From: Glandiceps talaboti
Lineage: Eukaryota; Hemichordata; Enteropneusta; Spengelidae
Assembly (NCBI RefSeq): GCF_964340395.1
Contig: NC_135553.1
Span: 25,326,449-25,390,448 of the forward strand
DNA: 64,000 nucleotides
Direction: 5' to 3'
The position numbers and the translations under genes were made by a program. The first letter of the stretch is position 1. Every line of letters begins with the position of its first letter. A model generated the notes under the pieces. It worked only from the letters and a program-made list of their open reading frames with translations, was not told the origin of the DNA and made no database searches. Below are positions 50,901 through 62,229 of the stretch, piece after piece.

Positions 50901-53669
50901 AAACCAACATTTGAAGTCTATCAAAGGTTGAGTGAAACTAATCTTTGTAATTTTAATGTAAGACTTTATGACAAATCTTATTATATCATCAGTATAGTGT
51001 GAACAATATTTATAAGGTATTCAATCTAACTTTACTCTCAAACTTTTTTGCTATCAAAAATATTAAACTATCAATGGAAAATTCCAGTTTAGGATTATTT
51101 CTGCCTTTAGTACAAGTGTATTGATAACTGCTATCAACTTACATACATGATTTTCTTGACAAATCCAAAGCATTTCAAGACAAATAGATTATGCCATCAC
51201 CACAGGTTTTCCCACAAACCCTTACAGGATATCCCCCAAATAGCTAAATACATGAAAATACAGTAGAGCTTCTTTACAAGATTTCAAACTTGAGTCAGTT
51301 ACCAAGGTGCTGTTTTATCACCCAAAGTCATACATAAGTTGATAGCAATAATCAATATAAGTGTACTAAAGGTAGAAATAAGTCTGACTGGACTTTTCTT
51401 TTAAGTTGATATCAGTAATCAATACAAGTGTACTAAAGACAGAAATAAGTCTGACTGGACTTTTCCTAAATGATGCATGTGATACATAAACCATTTTAAC
51501 TTTCCCTTTCAGCCAACTCCCCAAAGAATCCGACCGGAGCATGCCCAAACCTTAGAGAGATATGCCTGGGAATCCACTGAGGAAAATGATACTGGTCAGT
51601 AGAGTATTGTATACTAAACATTGTTTTGAAATCATGTTTGTAGTAGACCTTCAGTTTTCAAGCTTTAGTCAGATGTGTTCATTTTCAAACTTTGTTGATA
51701 TTTAGTGTGAATCTTAATCCTCTGAGAAAGTCACTCAGGTCTAATCATTGATGGTGATATCTTTGATTGAAAAGTATATATGTAGTAGATTAACAAAAGA
51801 ATTACATTACTTTGAGGAAGAAATAACTCAAAAGATGTAGACAATAGTAATTCTAACCATATCAATATGTATTTTTGTGGAATTAATGGTACACGCATAC
51901 AATTGATATTATGTGGACTATGCCAGCTTTTTATTTAAGGTATTTTCTATTAAAAGTGTACAATTTAAAGTTTGAATTTCAATATCAACAAAACTTTGAT
52001 AAAATCCTTAAAGTAAGAGCCAATCCAATTGTGTGGGGCTGAATATGCCATGAAAAAGTGAACTTTGAATAAGTGAAATGATTTCTTTCATATTATGTAT
52101 CTCTTTCAGCAATGAATTGTCTAAGTGAAGAGATGGTTCTTTTGCTACAGTCCTTAGTGGTAAGTTGTCATTTGTATTTTACCCTAAAGAAGAATAACTT
52201 GTATAACACTCGGTAATATACCATATTCCGATTATCAGAGAGATAAAAGTTGTCATGGTTTGGCAACCAGGAGCACTGTTTGCAAGCCAATTTGGGGCAA
52301 GAAGTGAGGGCCAGAATCATTGAATATTGTAGTATAAAGCCAGTAGACATGAACTCATTTTCCAAGTTGTTCATGCTTTACTGTTTTGACAGTGATCACC
52401 AGTAATCTAACATGCCAAACCACTACAACTATAATTTTCTTTTAAGAGTTCTTTTTCACATATTTTGTTCATGGCTTTGTGCATTTCCAATACAATCAGA
52501 GGCCACAACCAAATATTAGCCTTCACTTTACTAAATCTGGGACTTCTTCAGATCCATATGTGTGTGAAATGGCCACAACTTCAGTATCTGGAATGTGGAA
52601 TATGATCATGTAATTCAGTGACAAGATTACCAAAGTTTTTTTTATGTGTACATTGTACAGTTGATTATTTTAATCAAAATGATAGGAAGGTATGTTTGAG
52701 GTATTCATAAGAACTAATATTTATAGCTCAAGACAGTTCAAATGCAACCTTACTTGTAAAATTATTTATTGCATTTCCACATCCACATTATCGATATTTT
52801 GCTCATTACAGTTTCTTGTTTCTGTATTATAATTTTTTTCAGATGGCTTGTCAGTCCAAGGACATAGAATCTTTGAAAGCACTGCAAATAGATTTATGGT
52901 CAGTCACCTACTCAGTGTCAATGTTTTCTTAATTTATCATTTGTTGTGTCTAGTTTATGTCATAAAAGCTCTGCATTCAGTCCACATCACTACAAACTAT
53001 GGAAATTGATATTCTACTAGTAAAATGGAGCATGTGTCAGTTTGATAGTCATGAAATTATAGCAAATGTGTACAAAATGTGATATTTTCAGTGTATCAGC
53101 TATGACCTCTGTCTATGCATAGGGGCCAATGTTGGATTAGGATTATTGAAGTGGGAAACAGCTGTCTGATAGAGCTGTATTAGAAGTAGTGCTATAGCAA
53201 ACGTTTGGCCAACAACACAATTACAATACTATCTAATCCTTAATAGTGATATACATTAATTGAAATGTTGAAAATAGGGAAATAAAACACCTGCCTTTAA
53301 AGGCCTCAGTCTGAAGCTCAATGTTTATGAGTACACATTACATAGTAAAATAGTGAGTGCAATGGTTCATAGCTTCAGTGACTGACTACACTTCAATTGT
53401 ACTGTCTTGTACAAAAATAGTCTGTAAGATACAATGTGTTGTGCCGCTATTGTCAGTGGTTGCTGATAGGGCTGCACCAAGTGTTGGTCAATGGGGCAGT
53501 ACAACATTTCCTATCTGACAGATTAGTTTATAAATCATTGCTTCTATTGTTACTAACTGGAACTTTAATCTTTAACCTCTTCTCTAGGCCACAGTTGTCA
53601 GCAGAACAAAATCATCTACTTCATTTAGCCATCAAAGAGATTACCCACCCATCTGGTGAAGGTGTATGA
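44959..53669 (+). CDS. F8A1: F8A / HAP40, 40-kDa huntingtin-associated protein, complete
   Basis: HAP40 is an alpha-solenoid (TPR-like) protein that binds and stabilises huntingtin and has been described as a Rab5 effector on early endosomes. Exons: 44959-45017, 45869-45915, 47035-47107, 47706-47865, 48237-48305, 49330-49392, 49737-49794, 50661-50815, 51513-51594, 52110-52159, 52843-52898, 53588-53669. They total 954 nt, 317 aa plus TGA. Phases close at every GT-AG junction. Landmarks: MERDVDFLGKYRAVSSKLKK; SEQFGTLSRTLENQESAQYA; LCCLAQARCEQTLANYPGEA; ALTEAARLFVQASEADRSLD; AIGHYQRAAELQFQNPLD; YEGALTVLTEMEYLAKERG; ERYAWESTEEND. The human protein is 371 aa and has a proline-rich insert absent here. 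The start ATG has A at -3 and G at +4. Exon 48237-48305 carries an expanded tandem repeat over its donor site. Confidence 0.95.
45553..45590. repeat. Poly-T/poly-G tract in F8A intron 1
   Basis: A T run followed directly by a G run and GGT repeats. Confidence 0.85.
46009..46268 (+). mobile_element. tRNA-derived SINE in F8A intron 2
   Basis: The head has an A-box-like TGGCCGAGCGGTTAG (46018-46032) and a B-box-like GGTTTGAACCC (46061-46071), the internal Pol III promoter of a tRNA-derived SINE. The body contains CTGGGTACTCCGGTTTCCCC, a motif I associate with conserved central domains of widespread animal SINEs (from memory, not verified). The tail ends GAATAAAGTTTATTAAATC. Not a functional tRNA: the cloverleaf stems do not close. 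Confidence 0.75.
48268..48651 (+). repeat. 64-bp tandem repeat, 6 copies, spanning an F8A exon-intron boundary
   Basis: Units start at 48268, 48332, 48396, 48460, 48524 and 48588. Each contains CAGCCATGCTAAGTTTACA, the last coding bases of exon 48237-48305, and the donor GGTAAGATAT, followed by ATGTAATCATTGCATAT. Copies differ at only a few positions. Confidence 0.97.
50042..50170. mobile_element. MITE-like foldback element in F8A intron
   Basis: AATATTTGTCTTCATTCAGC at the left pairs with GAATGAAGACAAATATT at the right. Inner GTGACCTAAGGGG pairs with CCCCTTAGGTCA. About 130 bp in total with no coding capacity. Confidence 0.65.
51336..51470. repeat. 67-bp tandem duplication in F8A intron
   Basis: AAGTTGATAGCAATAATCAA and the following bases to GACTGGACTTTTC occur twice, at 51336 and 51403, with about seven differences. 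It ends shortly before the acceptor of exon 51513. Confidence 0.85.
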
Positions 53670-53774
53670 ACGTGATGGTACCAAAGATATCTGTACAAGA
53701 TATAATGTATGTATTATGGGATGTGCAATATTCATACCGACATGTATCATTCATAGATATGGACAACCATGGAG

Positions 53775-53780
53775 ATTAAA
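53775..53780 (+). terminator. Possible F8A poly(A) signal (ATTAAA)
   Basis: The common variant ATTAAA occurs 106 bases after the F8A stop. No canonical AATAAA was seen in the first few hundred bases, so this is only a candidate. Confidence 0.3.
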
Positions 53781-54852
53781 CAGCTGCATCCCTTTGTTGT
53801 GTTGCCAATGAAACATTAATTCAACAACTACTAGATAGAACACTAACAAATATTTATTCTATTGTAATTGTTTAAAAAAGTAATTACACACAGTTGCCAT
53901 CTTTCATGTGGGTTGGGTCATGTCAGGTTAGGTCAATTCCTGAGTTTCTTAATTACATAGGGATGAGAGTGAGTGCAAGTACCCTGTGTTACAGACATCA
54001 TGTCATATACTCAAGAATTGGGGTAATTAAGTGTGTTACAAGGATCCCCAGGGAGCATAAGCAAACACATCACAGAATTTTTATGAAAATGTTCTCTTCA
54101 AAGACATAATTTCCTTTGCATGCTAATATGACTTATAGAACACTTGTCATTTCCATATGATCATATTGCATGCAAGTAGGCTTTCTTTCTACATGAGTAT
54201 GCAGTGAATAGTGGAGGAAAGACTTCATCATCACCACCAACAATTGTTCACCTTCAGTTATTTTACAGTGAGGAAACCTGTTCAATTGATGATGCACTCC
54301 TTGTAAATGTTCCTCAACTACATAAATACATTACTCAGTCACTCTCCAGATGTATTGAAATTACATACCTCTAAGATTTGTTTACAATATGGCAGTTTTC
54401 AAAGGTATCGATTGCACTAAATACAGGAACTGTGCCACTGGCATTCACAAAGTGTTGTTTGAAAGTTATACAATGTTAGCAATGACTAGTCAATAAGTTA
54501 TAATATACATGTAAATCATCCTACTGGCAACATATCATTGCCACAGTTGTTCTTGCAGACTATAGACAAAGCAGTTTTACTGTCTGTAAACAGTGAAAGT
54601 ATACTTGATAGCAGAGTCTCAGTATGTTGGGGCAGGAGGCCATTTATGAAACAATGTACAATATACCAGATACAATGTATAGATGTTTCATTACGAGAAA
54701 GGGGTTTGAGAAAAATTGCCCAACTATTTCATATACCCAGTTTACACTTAATGTCTTTGATTGAAATATCAATTTATTTGTAGACACTAACAAACAATAT
54801 GGTCATATAAATTTACCAGCTCTAGTGAACAAGTTACAAAGTCATCTGCCTC

Positions 54853-54894
<42 letters not shown>

Positions 54895-56154
54895 TGCTGT
54901 TGAAGGTGTGGAAGACAGTCATGATAGCAGAAGACATACAGTAGTACGGCACATACCTTCTCTGAAGGATTTGACAGCCATGCTGGATTCTAAAAAGCTA
55001 CGTTTTACAATATGCACTTTATTTTCAGGATGCATTCGATGTGCTTTTATATTAAGATATACTATAGTTGTTCCCACTTATCACAACCCTGCCTGTGAGC
55101 TCCCACAACGTACCTTTCTCGTATAAATCATTTCCTATCGCTATTTCTCGAACGGTCGTCATCTGTATTTCTTACTTTTATTAATGATATGCAATCCAGT
55201 TCACGAAGTGACGGTTATTACTGCTCCGTGAACGTCGGCGTCACACTACGCTAATATTATGAAGTCACTTCCTCTGGACCGAACCAAACTATAACCTATT
55301 ATATGGCTATTATTATTATTTCCCACATTGGATATAATTTCTGAGCGAACATCAATTGCCTAACGATATTGTCTGGGAATGCAAAAAAACAATTCAGTAA
55401 AATGTGATGGTTTACTTGAGATCTGGCGAAGTCATGGATTATTTATTGTCGTTGTTTTCAGTCAAGAAGTTGGCAGTACCAAGTATATGGAATTTACAAA
55501 ACAGTAGTAACGGGTTATCTATAGATTTCTATCAAAATATTAACAGCAATGAAGGGCTGAAATTAAAATTGTTCACACGAATATGTTTTCGCACTTATGT
55601 TTTCGATAACAATATTTTTGTCATCTATTAACGATCTGATAATACTGAAAGAAGTGAATCTATTCAATAGAAAAATGGTGAACATGATATAAACTTACAC
55701 CCAGACTTTATTTTCGTGTTCAACGATCAAGAAAAATTTTCGCTCTCGCACACACTAAAAATCCCCACACGTACACACACCAAGAAATTCAGTTTTCCTT
55801 TATATTATTTCTTTGTCATGCGATGTTACAAATGTCACTGCCATTAAATCTCCAGTATGAAGTCTGTGACGCACGCCGAACAAAATGTTTCTTCTTCCTG
55901 AAATCTTCGAAGTTTTCGACTGTATATGGGACAGCTGTCAAAATGAAGCCTAGAATTGAGACTGGACGTTGGAGGCGCCATACGCGCACTTCGTTGTTTT
56001 TAGCAAAGTGCTCGATCGATCAAGCGGTTTGACGTGCAGTTTGTATTTTTTTTGCCGAGCACTTTACCGCTTTTGCTACCTTTAGATACCTGATGCGTTG
56101 CTACATTTGCACTTCTTGGGTCTTGAAGGCTCTGTGTTAGGAAATGTCCGATAT

Positions 56155-56355
56155 TTTGCCAGGTAAGGCGTAATTTAGCAGAAAAATCCGCCCAACTTTG
56201 CGATTCAGATCTGAATCGGTTCCGTTTATTTTCGTTGTTTGCGTTTTAGAGGAATTTTGTAGCGTTTGATTCGGGTATAAACGTCGGAACGAAAAAAGGC
56301 ACAAAAACAGACGAAAAAGTCCTCAAAATCACATCAAACGCTACAATTATTGCAG
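56155..56355 (+). repeat. About 200-bp repeat, left copy flanking COX6B exon 1
   Basis: Holds AGGCGTAATTTAGCAGAAAA, GATTCAGATCTGAATCGG and AAAATCACATCAAACGCTAC, then AATTATTGCAG. It matches 58668-58882 in inverted orientation along nearly its whole length. Confidence 0.8.
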
Positions 56356-56748
56356 CTATAGTGGAATACACAGTTCCTCTGCTAATACTTTAAAAGACAT
56401 CGGGTACATCGAGTCTGAGCCAGGTGACTTGTCTTGTCTTGTTTTCACTTTAAAAGTGCTTTTCTCACCAGTTCTATCTTGTTATACTCAGTTCTGCCAT
56501 TGCGGGATATGTTATTGTTATTTGGTATTGGCAATATAAATTTTATGCGGCTATGTGCAGGACTCCTTTGCATGGACATAGGGGCTTGTAGTATTTCTTA
56601 GATTGTTGTTTTCCTGGTCTACAGGCTAAATATAACAACCTTTTGACTATATATTCCTACCTGTATAGAGAATGATACACTTGTAGCTTGTAACAGTAGG
56701 ATTCGTATGATATTTTCTCAAGAAAAGGGCAATCTAAGCAATAATACG

Positions 56749-56762
56749 TGCCCCCCCCCCCC
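56749..56762. repeat. Poly-C tract upstream of COX6B
   Basis: About 14 C, followed by a loose repeat of CCTGTGA/CGTCCTGT-like words to 56860. Confidence 0.85.
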
Positions 56763-56944
56763 ATGCGTCCTGTGCACGTCCTGTCACGACGTCCTCATGT
56801 GCATGCATCCTATGACCACATCCTGTGATCCTGTGACCAATGTCCTGTGATGTGACGCTGTCTTGTCACAGCGCCCTCTGTAGAGGCAAGTCCTGCGGCC
56901 GCGGAGGGTCTTAGCGCATTGGTATTGTCGCTACCCCTCTAGGA

Positions 56945-57008
56945 GAACGTCGCCATCTTGGTTGCCGGTGCATTTGTTCACGAAGCAGACAGCGGTTTAG
57001 AAACAACA
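56945..57008 (+). promoter_or_regulatory. COX6B promoter-proximal region and non-coding first exon
   Basis: CGCCATCTTG at 56951-56960 matches the reverse of the YY1 motif CAAGATGGCG, which often sits at or just after start sites of ribosomal and mitochondrial genes. A clean donor follows (AACAACA, then GTAAGT at 57009). It pairs with the acceptor ACTTTAG ending at 57664, seven bases before the COX6B ATG. I infer a 5'UTR exon ending at 57008; its 5' end is not determined. Confidence 0.6.
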
Positions 57009-57671
57009 GTAAGTATGAATTTCACTAGCTCCTCTGTATATGTAAGTTATAGAAAACCATGGAATACAGGTCACCCTTCGTGTAACATTACGAGAATTTC
57101 AATGAGTTACATACAAGCGAAACTGTAGTACGTGCTCACGATCGCCGTTGTAATGGAGTCCTAGGTCCTGATTCGTCGTCGATGTCCGTACGCGCATACA
57201 TTTGTAAATGGCACATAAGTGTAATATCCCTGCGTGCTGTAAAAGTTACTGACAGTTCTACGTTTTTGTTGTGCGTCATGAAGCATTTGACAAGGGATTG
57301 ATTCTCTGTACGATAATTGCAAAACATCGAAGAGGTCATGTATTAATCGTTGACCTTCGAATTTGAAGCTTGCACTTTCCTTTCTCAAATTTTCTGTGTT
57401 CGCCATACGCAATTTCTGATATTCATCGGTATCATGGTGACAGAAGTTACTGATATTGCTTTGTTGAGTAAAATTGTCGAAATCTATCGTATAAAGATAT
57501 AAATGTATCTCGAAAGAATATATTTTATCCAGAGATCACGGTATACCTAGTGGTCAAGTACAAGTGTATACCGTAACTTTGTTTACACATATAGTCATAC
57601 ATACGTCTGAATAATTTCCAATATACATTTATTTATGTATTTATTTATATATTTATTACTTTAGGTCAAAC

Positions 57672-60600
57672 ATGACAGATACATACAAGACGGCACCATT
57701 CGATGCCAGGTTTCCAAACCAGAACCAAACAAAGAACTGCTGGCAGAACTACATGGACTATCAGAGGTGCCAAAAGATCAAAGGAGAAGACTATGAACCA
57801 TGTGATTACTTCAGAAAAGTGTACAAATCACTGTGTCCACTTAGATGGGTAAGTTGTCTTGAGGAGATGATAATATTTTGTCATTATGACTCGGTTAATC
57901 CTACTGAGGGCCCAATATTCTTCACAGTAAGAGTAATTACCAGTAGACTACTACTAGTGCTAGCAGTGTTATGAGCAATCAAAATAGAGTATTGGCATTG
58001 TACATGTATCTCCAATCTGATTGGAATCTGATGTATTGTACACTTGCGGTTTCTTTTTGGCTGTTACGTTTACTGTCTTTTGTTCTTTTGTGAGTGCTCG
58101 TACGTACATCTGAAAACAACACCATAGACATTCCCGTACCAAGTATCATATTTACAAGTAGCCAATCAGAGTCTGTCTTACAATATATACACTCAACATT
58201 CAAAATTGAAAGAAAGAGAACCACCAAACAACAGTAACATCGCTGTCTGCGCTCTGTGCTCTATCTCTTTTCGAACAGAGTGCTCTGAAGTACTGTACCC
58301 ATATGTTTTGTCACATAACATGTTCTCATTCATTGAGTGTATTCACTCGGCACTTAGATTTGGTATGGGAATGCCAATGGGGTTGTGTCAGATGTATGTA
58401 ACGAGTGCTCACAAAAGAACAAACAACAGTAAATGTAACAGCCAAAAAGGAAATCGTGAAGTGTACACTACATCGGATTTTAATCAGATTGATCTCAGAC
58501 CACTAAATAGACAGACTAGAAAAGCGGCTTTTCCCTTGATGTCATGATGTCACTTACATGTATTTGCTGTAGCGATAATTAATCCTAATTAGGGGCCGTT
58601 GTTTATGTATGAAGTTGCTATGTTACGTTTCATCACGTAAAGTTACGCGATATTTGGGCCTGAGTAACTGCAATAATTGTAGCGTTTGATGTGATTTTGA
58701 AGACTTTTCGTTCTGTTTGTACTTTTTTTTTGTTCCAGTGTTTGACTAAATCCTGCATTAAACGTAAATAGACGGAAGCCATTCAGATCTGAATCACAAA
58801 TTGGGTGATAGCGGGATCCGAGACTGTAGTTGGATGGATTATTCTACTAAGTTACGCCTTTTCTGCCAAAAAATCAGACATGTTGAAATTTGAATTTTTC
58901 CTAAAAAAAACACACGCTAAAAATCTGATCGGAAAATAGTCAGATCGTGCGTAATCTACCCACCATTGGCCAGTATAAATTGAACTTGTATGAGTATTAT
59001 TCATTATTGAACATTACCACAAAGAAATATGAACAAATTAATTCTTTACATCGATAAAAATTGGTCCCAAGACGATAGTATGGGCGCAGACTACGGGTCA
59101 ACAAGTTACGCATTTTGCCGACTTTCACTATGACACCCGTAAATTCCCCGTTGGGAGATAACACGAACTTAGCGGTACTTCTGATGCTTATACTGTTCCC
59201 ACGACCAACTACATGTATTCAACGATGTATTTCTGGTAAAGTTCAGTGGAAATTTCTTTGGACGGTTGACAAATTGACATCGTAAGAGATGTTATGAGAG
59301 CCGTTGGTTACTTCCGCCATGTTGAAATTCGATTTTGTCAGCGAAAAACGCACACAAAAATTACGATCGCTCGTCATTTCGGTCCTATTTCTAAACCGTT
59401 CACTTCCATGTGTTCAAAATGGCAGACAAGCACAGTGATTGGGAAGTCAACGCGCCCCGCACGATAGTCGCATTTAATTGAAAATTGGCACTTCTTGGTG
59501 CCCACAAAGGCGCATTGTGTCTAACAGTGAAATTTAGACACTTCAGTGCTGGAGTGCCGATTCGGTAGAGGCGAAGTACGGAAGTACATTGTAAACCCAA
59601 CTCACGTCAGCTGTGTGAAATGATGCCCCCACACGTCGTCTTTTGCAAAGCAAATCTGAATACTTATACTGTTTCATGTCCCTCTATCCATGTTTGACTA
59701 TTTGAATACACGATACACGCGTGACCATCCCTGGGTATAGTGAAACAAATCAAACCAATACGATTCAAGGTATTCAAATTAGTATGCCCTTTGATGACCT
59801 CGCCTGACCGTCACTGCGTTCATCATGCATGAGAAAAGACGTCAACTCCTTGAATGAATGTTACGATCAGTGATTATGATCACCGATGTTTTAGAATAAA
59901 TACTGGAAGCATAAATTTATCAACACAATTACTAATCTTGTAGGTAACAACTCAAATCGCTACCACAGAAAACTACCGTCACGATGTCCACTTTTCCGTG
60001 TCAGGCTTACAACGGTTGCATGGCTTCATACGGTACGGACTTACGGTTAACGACTTGAACATGCTTCCCTACTGTACAAACAATAACAAGCAGAAATATT
60101 ACTTTACTTATTTATGTATTTAATTTCCATGTGACTACATAAGAACACTTTTACTTTCGTACCCCTATGGGCCCTATCAGAAATAACGAATGTTGCCAAT
60201 TCTACCTCACCATTCATTCCGTAGTAACTCGTTACTATACTATAAAGTCTCATGAGAAACAGGCTCTCACCACTACATTGTGAGAGACTATTACGAGTTC
60301 GACTTGAGGGTAAAGGTCTCAACGACCACAACTTTGGGGAATCCGTAAGGAAATTTCATGACAAAAAGAGGCTAATAAAAACCTCTGTTAAATAGAGACT
60401 CATATATCCCTGTGCTCATCATTGTTTAGATTTTGTTATAATAGTTAACTGTTATGTAATGACCTGTGATTGAAAGATGCATCTTTCACATTTGAAACCT
60501 CCCTATGTGAGAGCTCATATTTTGTCAATAATAATGTAGAATTGATGGTTACTTCATTTTAACTATTTCGCTTTATTGTTGGATCATGAATGCTAACTTG

Positions 60601-61981
60601 GACCCATTAGCAATTCTGAATGGCCCATTGAAATTGAAAATGGCCCATTCATTTTTGCTGGAATGGGGCCATTGTCACATTGGTGTTTTGAGACTTCCCA
60701 ATCACTGCAAGCAAAACATAGCTAATACGCATGTGTGGAACTAGTTATGGCAGCAAGTTTTGCAGCAATAGCTGCCGTTAAACGGCATAACGGCGAGATA
60801 GGCGAATCATGGGTGAATGAACTTTGCCATCCCCATATATGGGGTACTGGTGGGCGCCTTAGCGCGTCCCCATATATGGGGTACTGGTGGTGAAAGGGTT
60901 AAAGGTATTGGGCATAAAGTGGGGTGAAAAAACTACATCAGCCTATTTGACAATATGAAATCAGAATACTGGCATTAACAGTGATGTTATTAATAACCCA
61001 TAGGCTATAAGTAGTGTGCAAATATCTGATTACCCATAGGCTATAAGTAGTGTGCAAATGTGTAACAGCCAGTGGGGTAGACAATGATAGTATTCAGAAT
61101 TTAGTGAGAAGTGAAATAAAATTACAGATCGCAATGTAGACAAGGTAATTAATTTGATGATAGAAAACAAATGTAGCGTGTGATAGACAGAATAACTTGA
61201 ATTCTCATGGTCAACATTGATCATTCATATAAGTCCCTTAAATGTTACAAATTGATGACATGTCAAAATTGCCTAAGCACAAGCCCAAACGGCCCATTAG
61301 CATGCAATGCAAGTGAGGAATCACAAATATATCATAAAATGAAGTCTGTGTGTGAATCAAAATAGAACAAATTTATGGATGTCACCTTGAACTTTGTGAT
61401 ATAATACGTATGATGAGTAGGTCACATTCTTTTAGTGGTCAGCATCTTGACTCACTTTAGACATATTTAGAGATGTAGAGATCAATATACACACCATGTC
61501 AGGCACCATGCACATCAACTTTGCAGTTTACTGTTTTGTAATTAGCCCCCAACACTTTGGGTTCCTTGATATTCATATGTCTCACATAGCATGTTACCTT
61601 TGTGCCAGGTTTGGTTGAAATCCGTCAATGCATGTCAGAGATATTTTGCGACCGAATCAAATATGGCAGCCATATTTGTTGTTTGTGAGTTTACCCTCAT
61701 AACTCTGGTGTACACCAACCAATTTCAACCAAACGTACCATAAAGGTAACATACTATGTGAGACATATGCTTCTTATAGAATTTATATAAGAAGCATTAT
61801 TACACATAATGTTGCTACAAATGAGTGTATTGTGTTCTCCCCTCCATATACACACATGATTGATGGGAGTCTAGTTATATTACAATTTTACTAACAAACA
61901 CATTTTGTGTTTGTTAATTTGCTACAGGTTGAAACTTGGGATGAACAAAGAGAAGAAGGTACCTTTGCTGGCAAGATATGA
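57672..61981 (+). CDS. COX6B1: Cytochrome c oxidase subunit 6B, complete
   Basis: COX6B is a nuclear-encoded intermembrane-space subunit that bridges the two monomers of respiratory complex IV. Coding exons are 57672-57848 and 61928-61981, giving 76 aa plus TGA (human COX6B1 is 86 aa, longer at the N-terminus). The protein begins [19 protein letters not shown] and ends [17 protein letters not shown]. The family's twin-cysteine pattern is intact: [11 protein letters not shown] is C-x9-C (residues 23 and 33) and [12 protein letters not shown] is C-x10-C (44 and 55). These form the two disulfides made by the MIA40 import pathway. The exon also holds seven 5'UTR bases from 57665. The single coding intron is 4.1 kb and rich in foldback repeats. 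Confidence 0.96.
58014..58491. mobile_element. 480-bp long-armed foldback element in COX6B intron
   Basis: Arms of about 127 bp (58014-58140 and 58362-58491) pair over their full length with scattered mismatches, e.g. TTTTTGGCTGTTACGTTTAC against GTAAATGTAACAGCCAAAAA. The loop is about 220 bases. The open frame at 58206-58547 crosses an arm and is not a gene. Confidence 0.75.
58668..58882 (-). repeat. About 200-bp repeat, right inverted copy in COX6B intron
   Basis: CTGCAATAATTGTAGCGTTT and GATGTGATTTTGAAGACTTT are the reverse complement of the right end of the copy at 56155, with one mismatch. GATTCAGATCTGAAT-type and TTACGCCTTTTCTGCC-type segments match the rest. Confidence 0.8.
60831..60890. 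repeat. Paired 23-bp repeat containing CArG boxes
   Basis: CCCCATATATGGGGTACTGG plus TGG occurs at 60831-60853 and 60868-60890. Each contains CCATATATGG (60833 and 60870), an exact CC(A/T)6GG serum-response-factor motif and a palindrome. Confidence 0.8.
60996..61059. repeat. 28-bp direct repeat, 2 copies
   Basis: ACCCATAGGCTATAAGTAGT then GTGCAAAT at 60996 and 61032, period 36. Confidence 0.9.
61574..61769. mobile_element. MITE-like inverted-repeat element in COX6B intron
   Basis: CATATGTCTCACATAGCATG then TTACCTT (61574-61600) pairs with 61743-61769 with one mismatch in 27. GGTTTGGTTGAAAT and ATTTCAACCAAAC extend the arms to about 50 bp. The centre contains ATATGGCAGCCATAT. Lies 158 bases before the last COX6B exon. 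Confidence 0.7.
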
Positions 61982-62223
61982 TTGGTACCGTGAAGAATTG
62001 ACAGAATTCTGTGTGTCTGCTGCAATTTGTCAACTATATTCAGGTTCCTGTTTGTTATGTAGCTGAATCAATATATATGTTTTGGGGTTGTAGAATTAGA
62101 TCTGAGAAACAAAATTATACGTCTACAGACAGACTTTTCCTGTGTTTGTTAATTACCTGGATATCCTCATTTTGTTTGAAATTATATCTAACACCATGTG
62201 CAGGAAAATTGTAAGTTGTATTG

Positions 62224-62229
62224 AATAAA
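62224..62229 (+). terminator. COX6B poly(A) signal AATAAA
   Basis: TTGAATAAAATTC lies 243 bases after the COX6B stop, a typical distance, and is the first canonical signal downstream. Confidence 0.65.

Larger units (their letters stand above)
53781..56944. other. Intergenic region between F8A and COX6B
   Basis: It contains a (GT)n microsatellite at 54857-54890. From about 55100 the sequence becomes CpG-richer, continuing through the COX6B promoter, and includes one arm of the COX6B-flanking repeat. No coding gene was recognised; short open frames show no family resemblance. Confidence 0.6.

Noticed and set aside
58206-58547. 113-codon plus-strand open frame
   Set aside because: It crosses the loop and right arm of the foldback element and has no domain.
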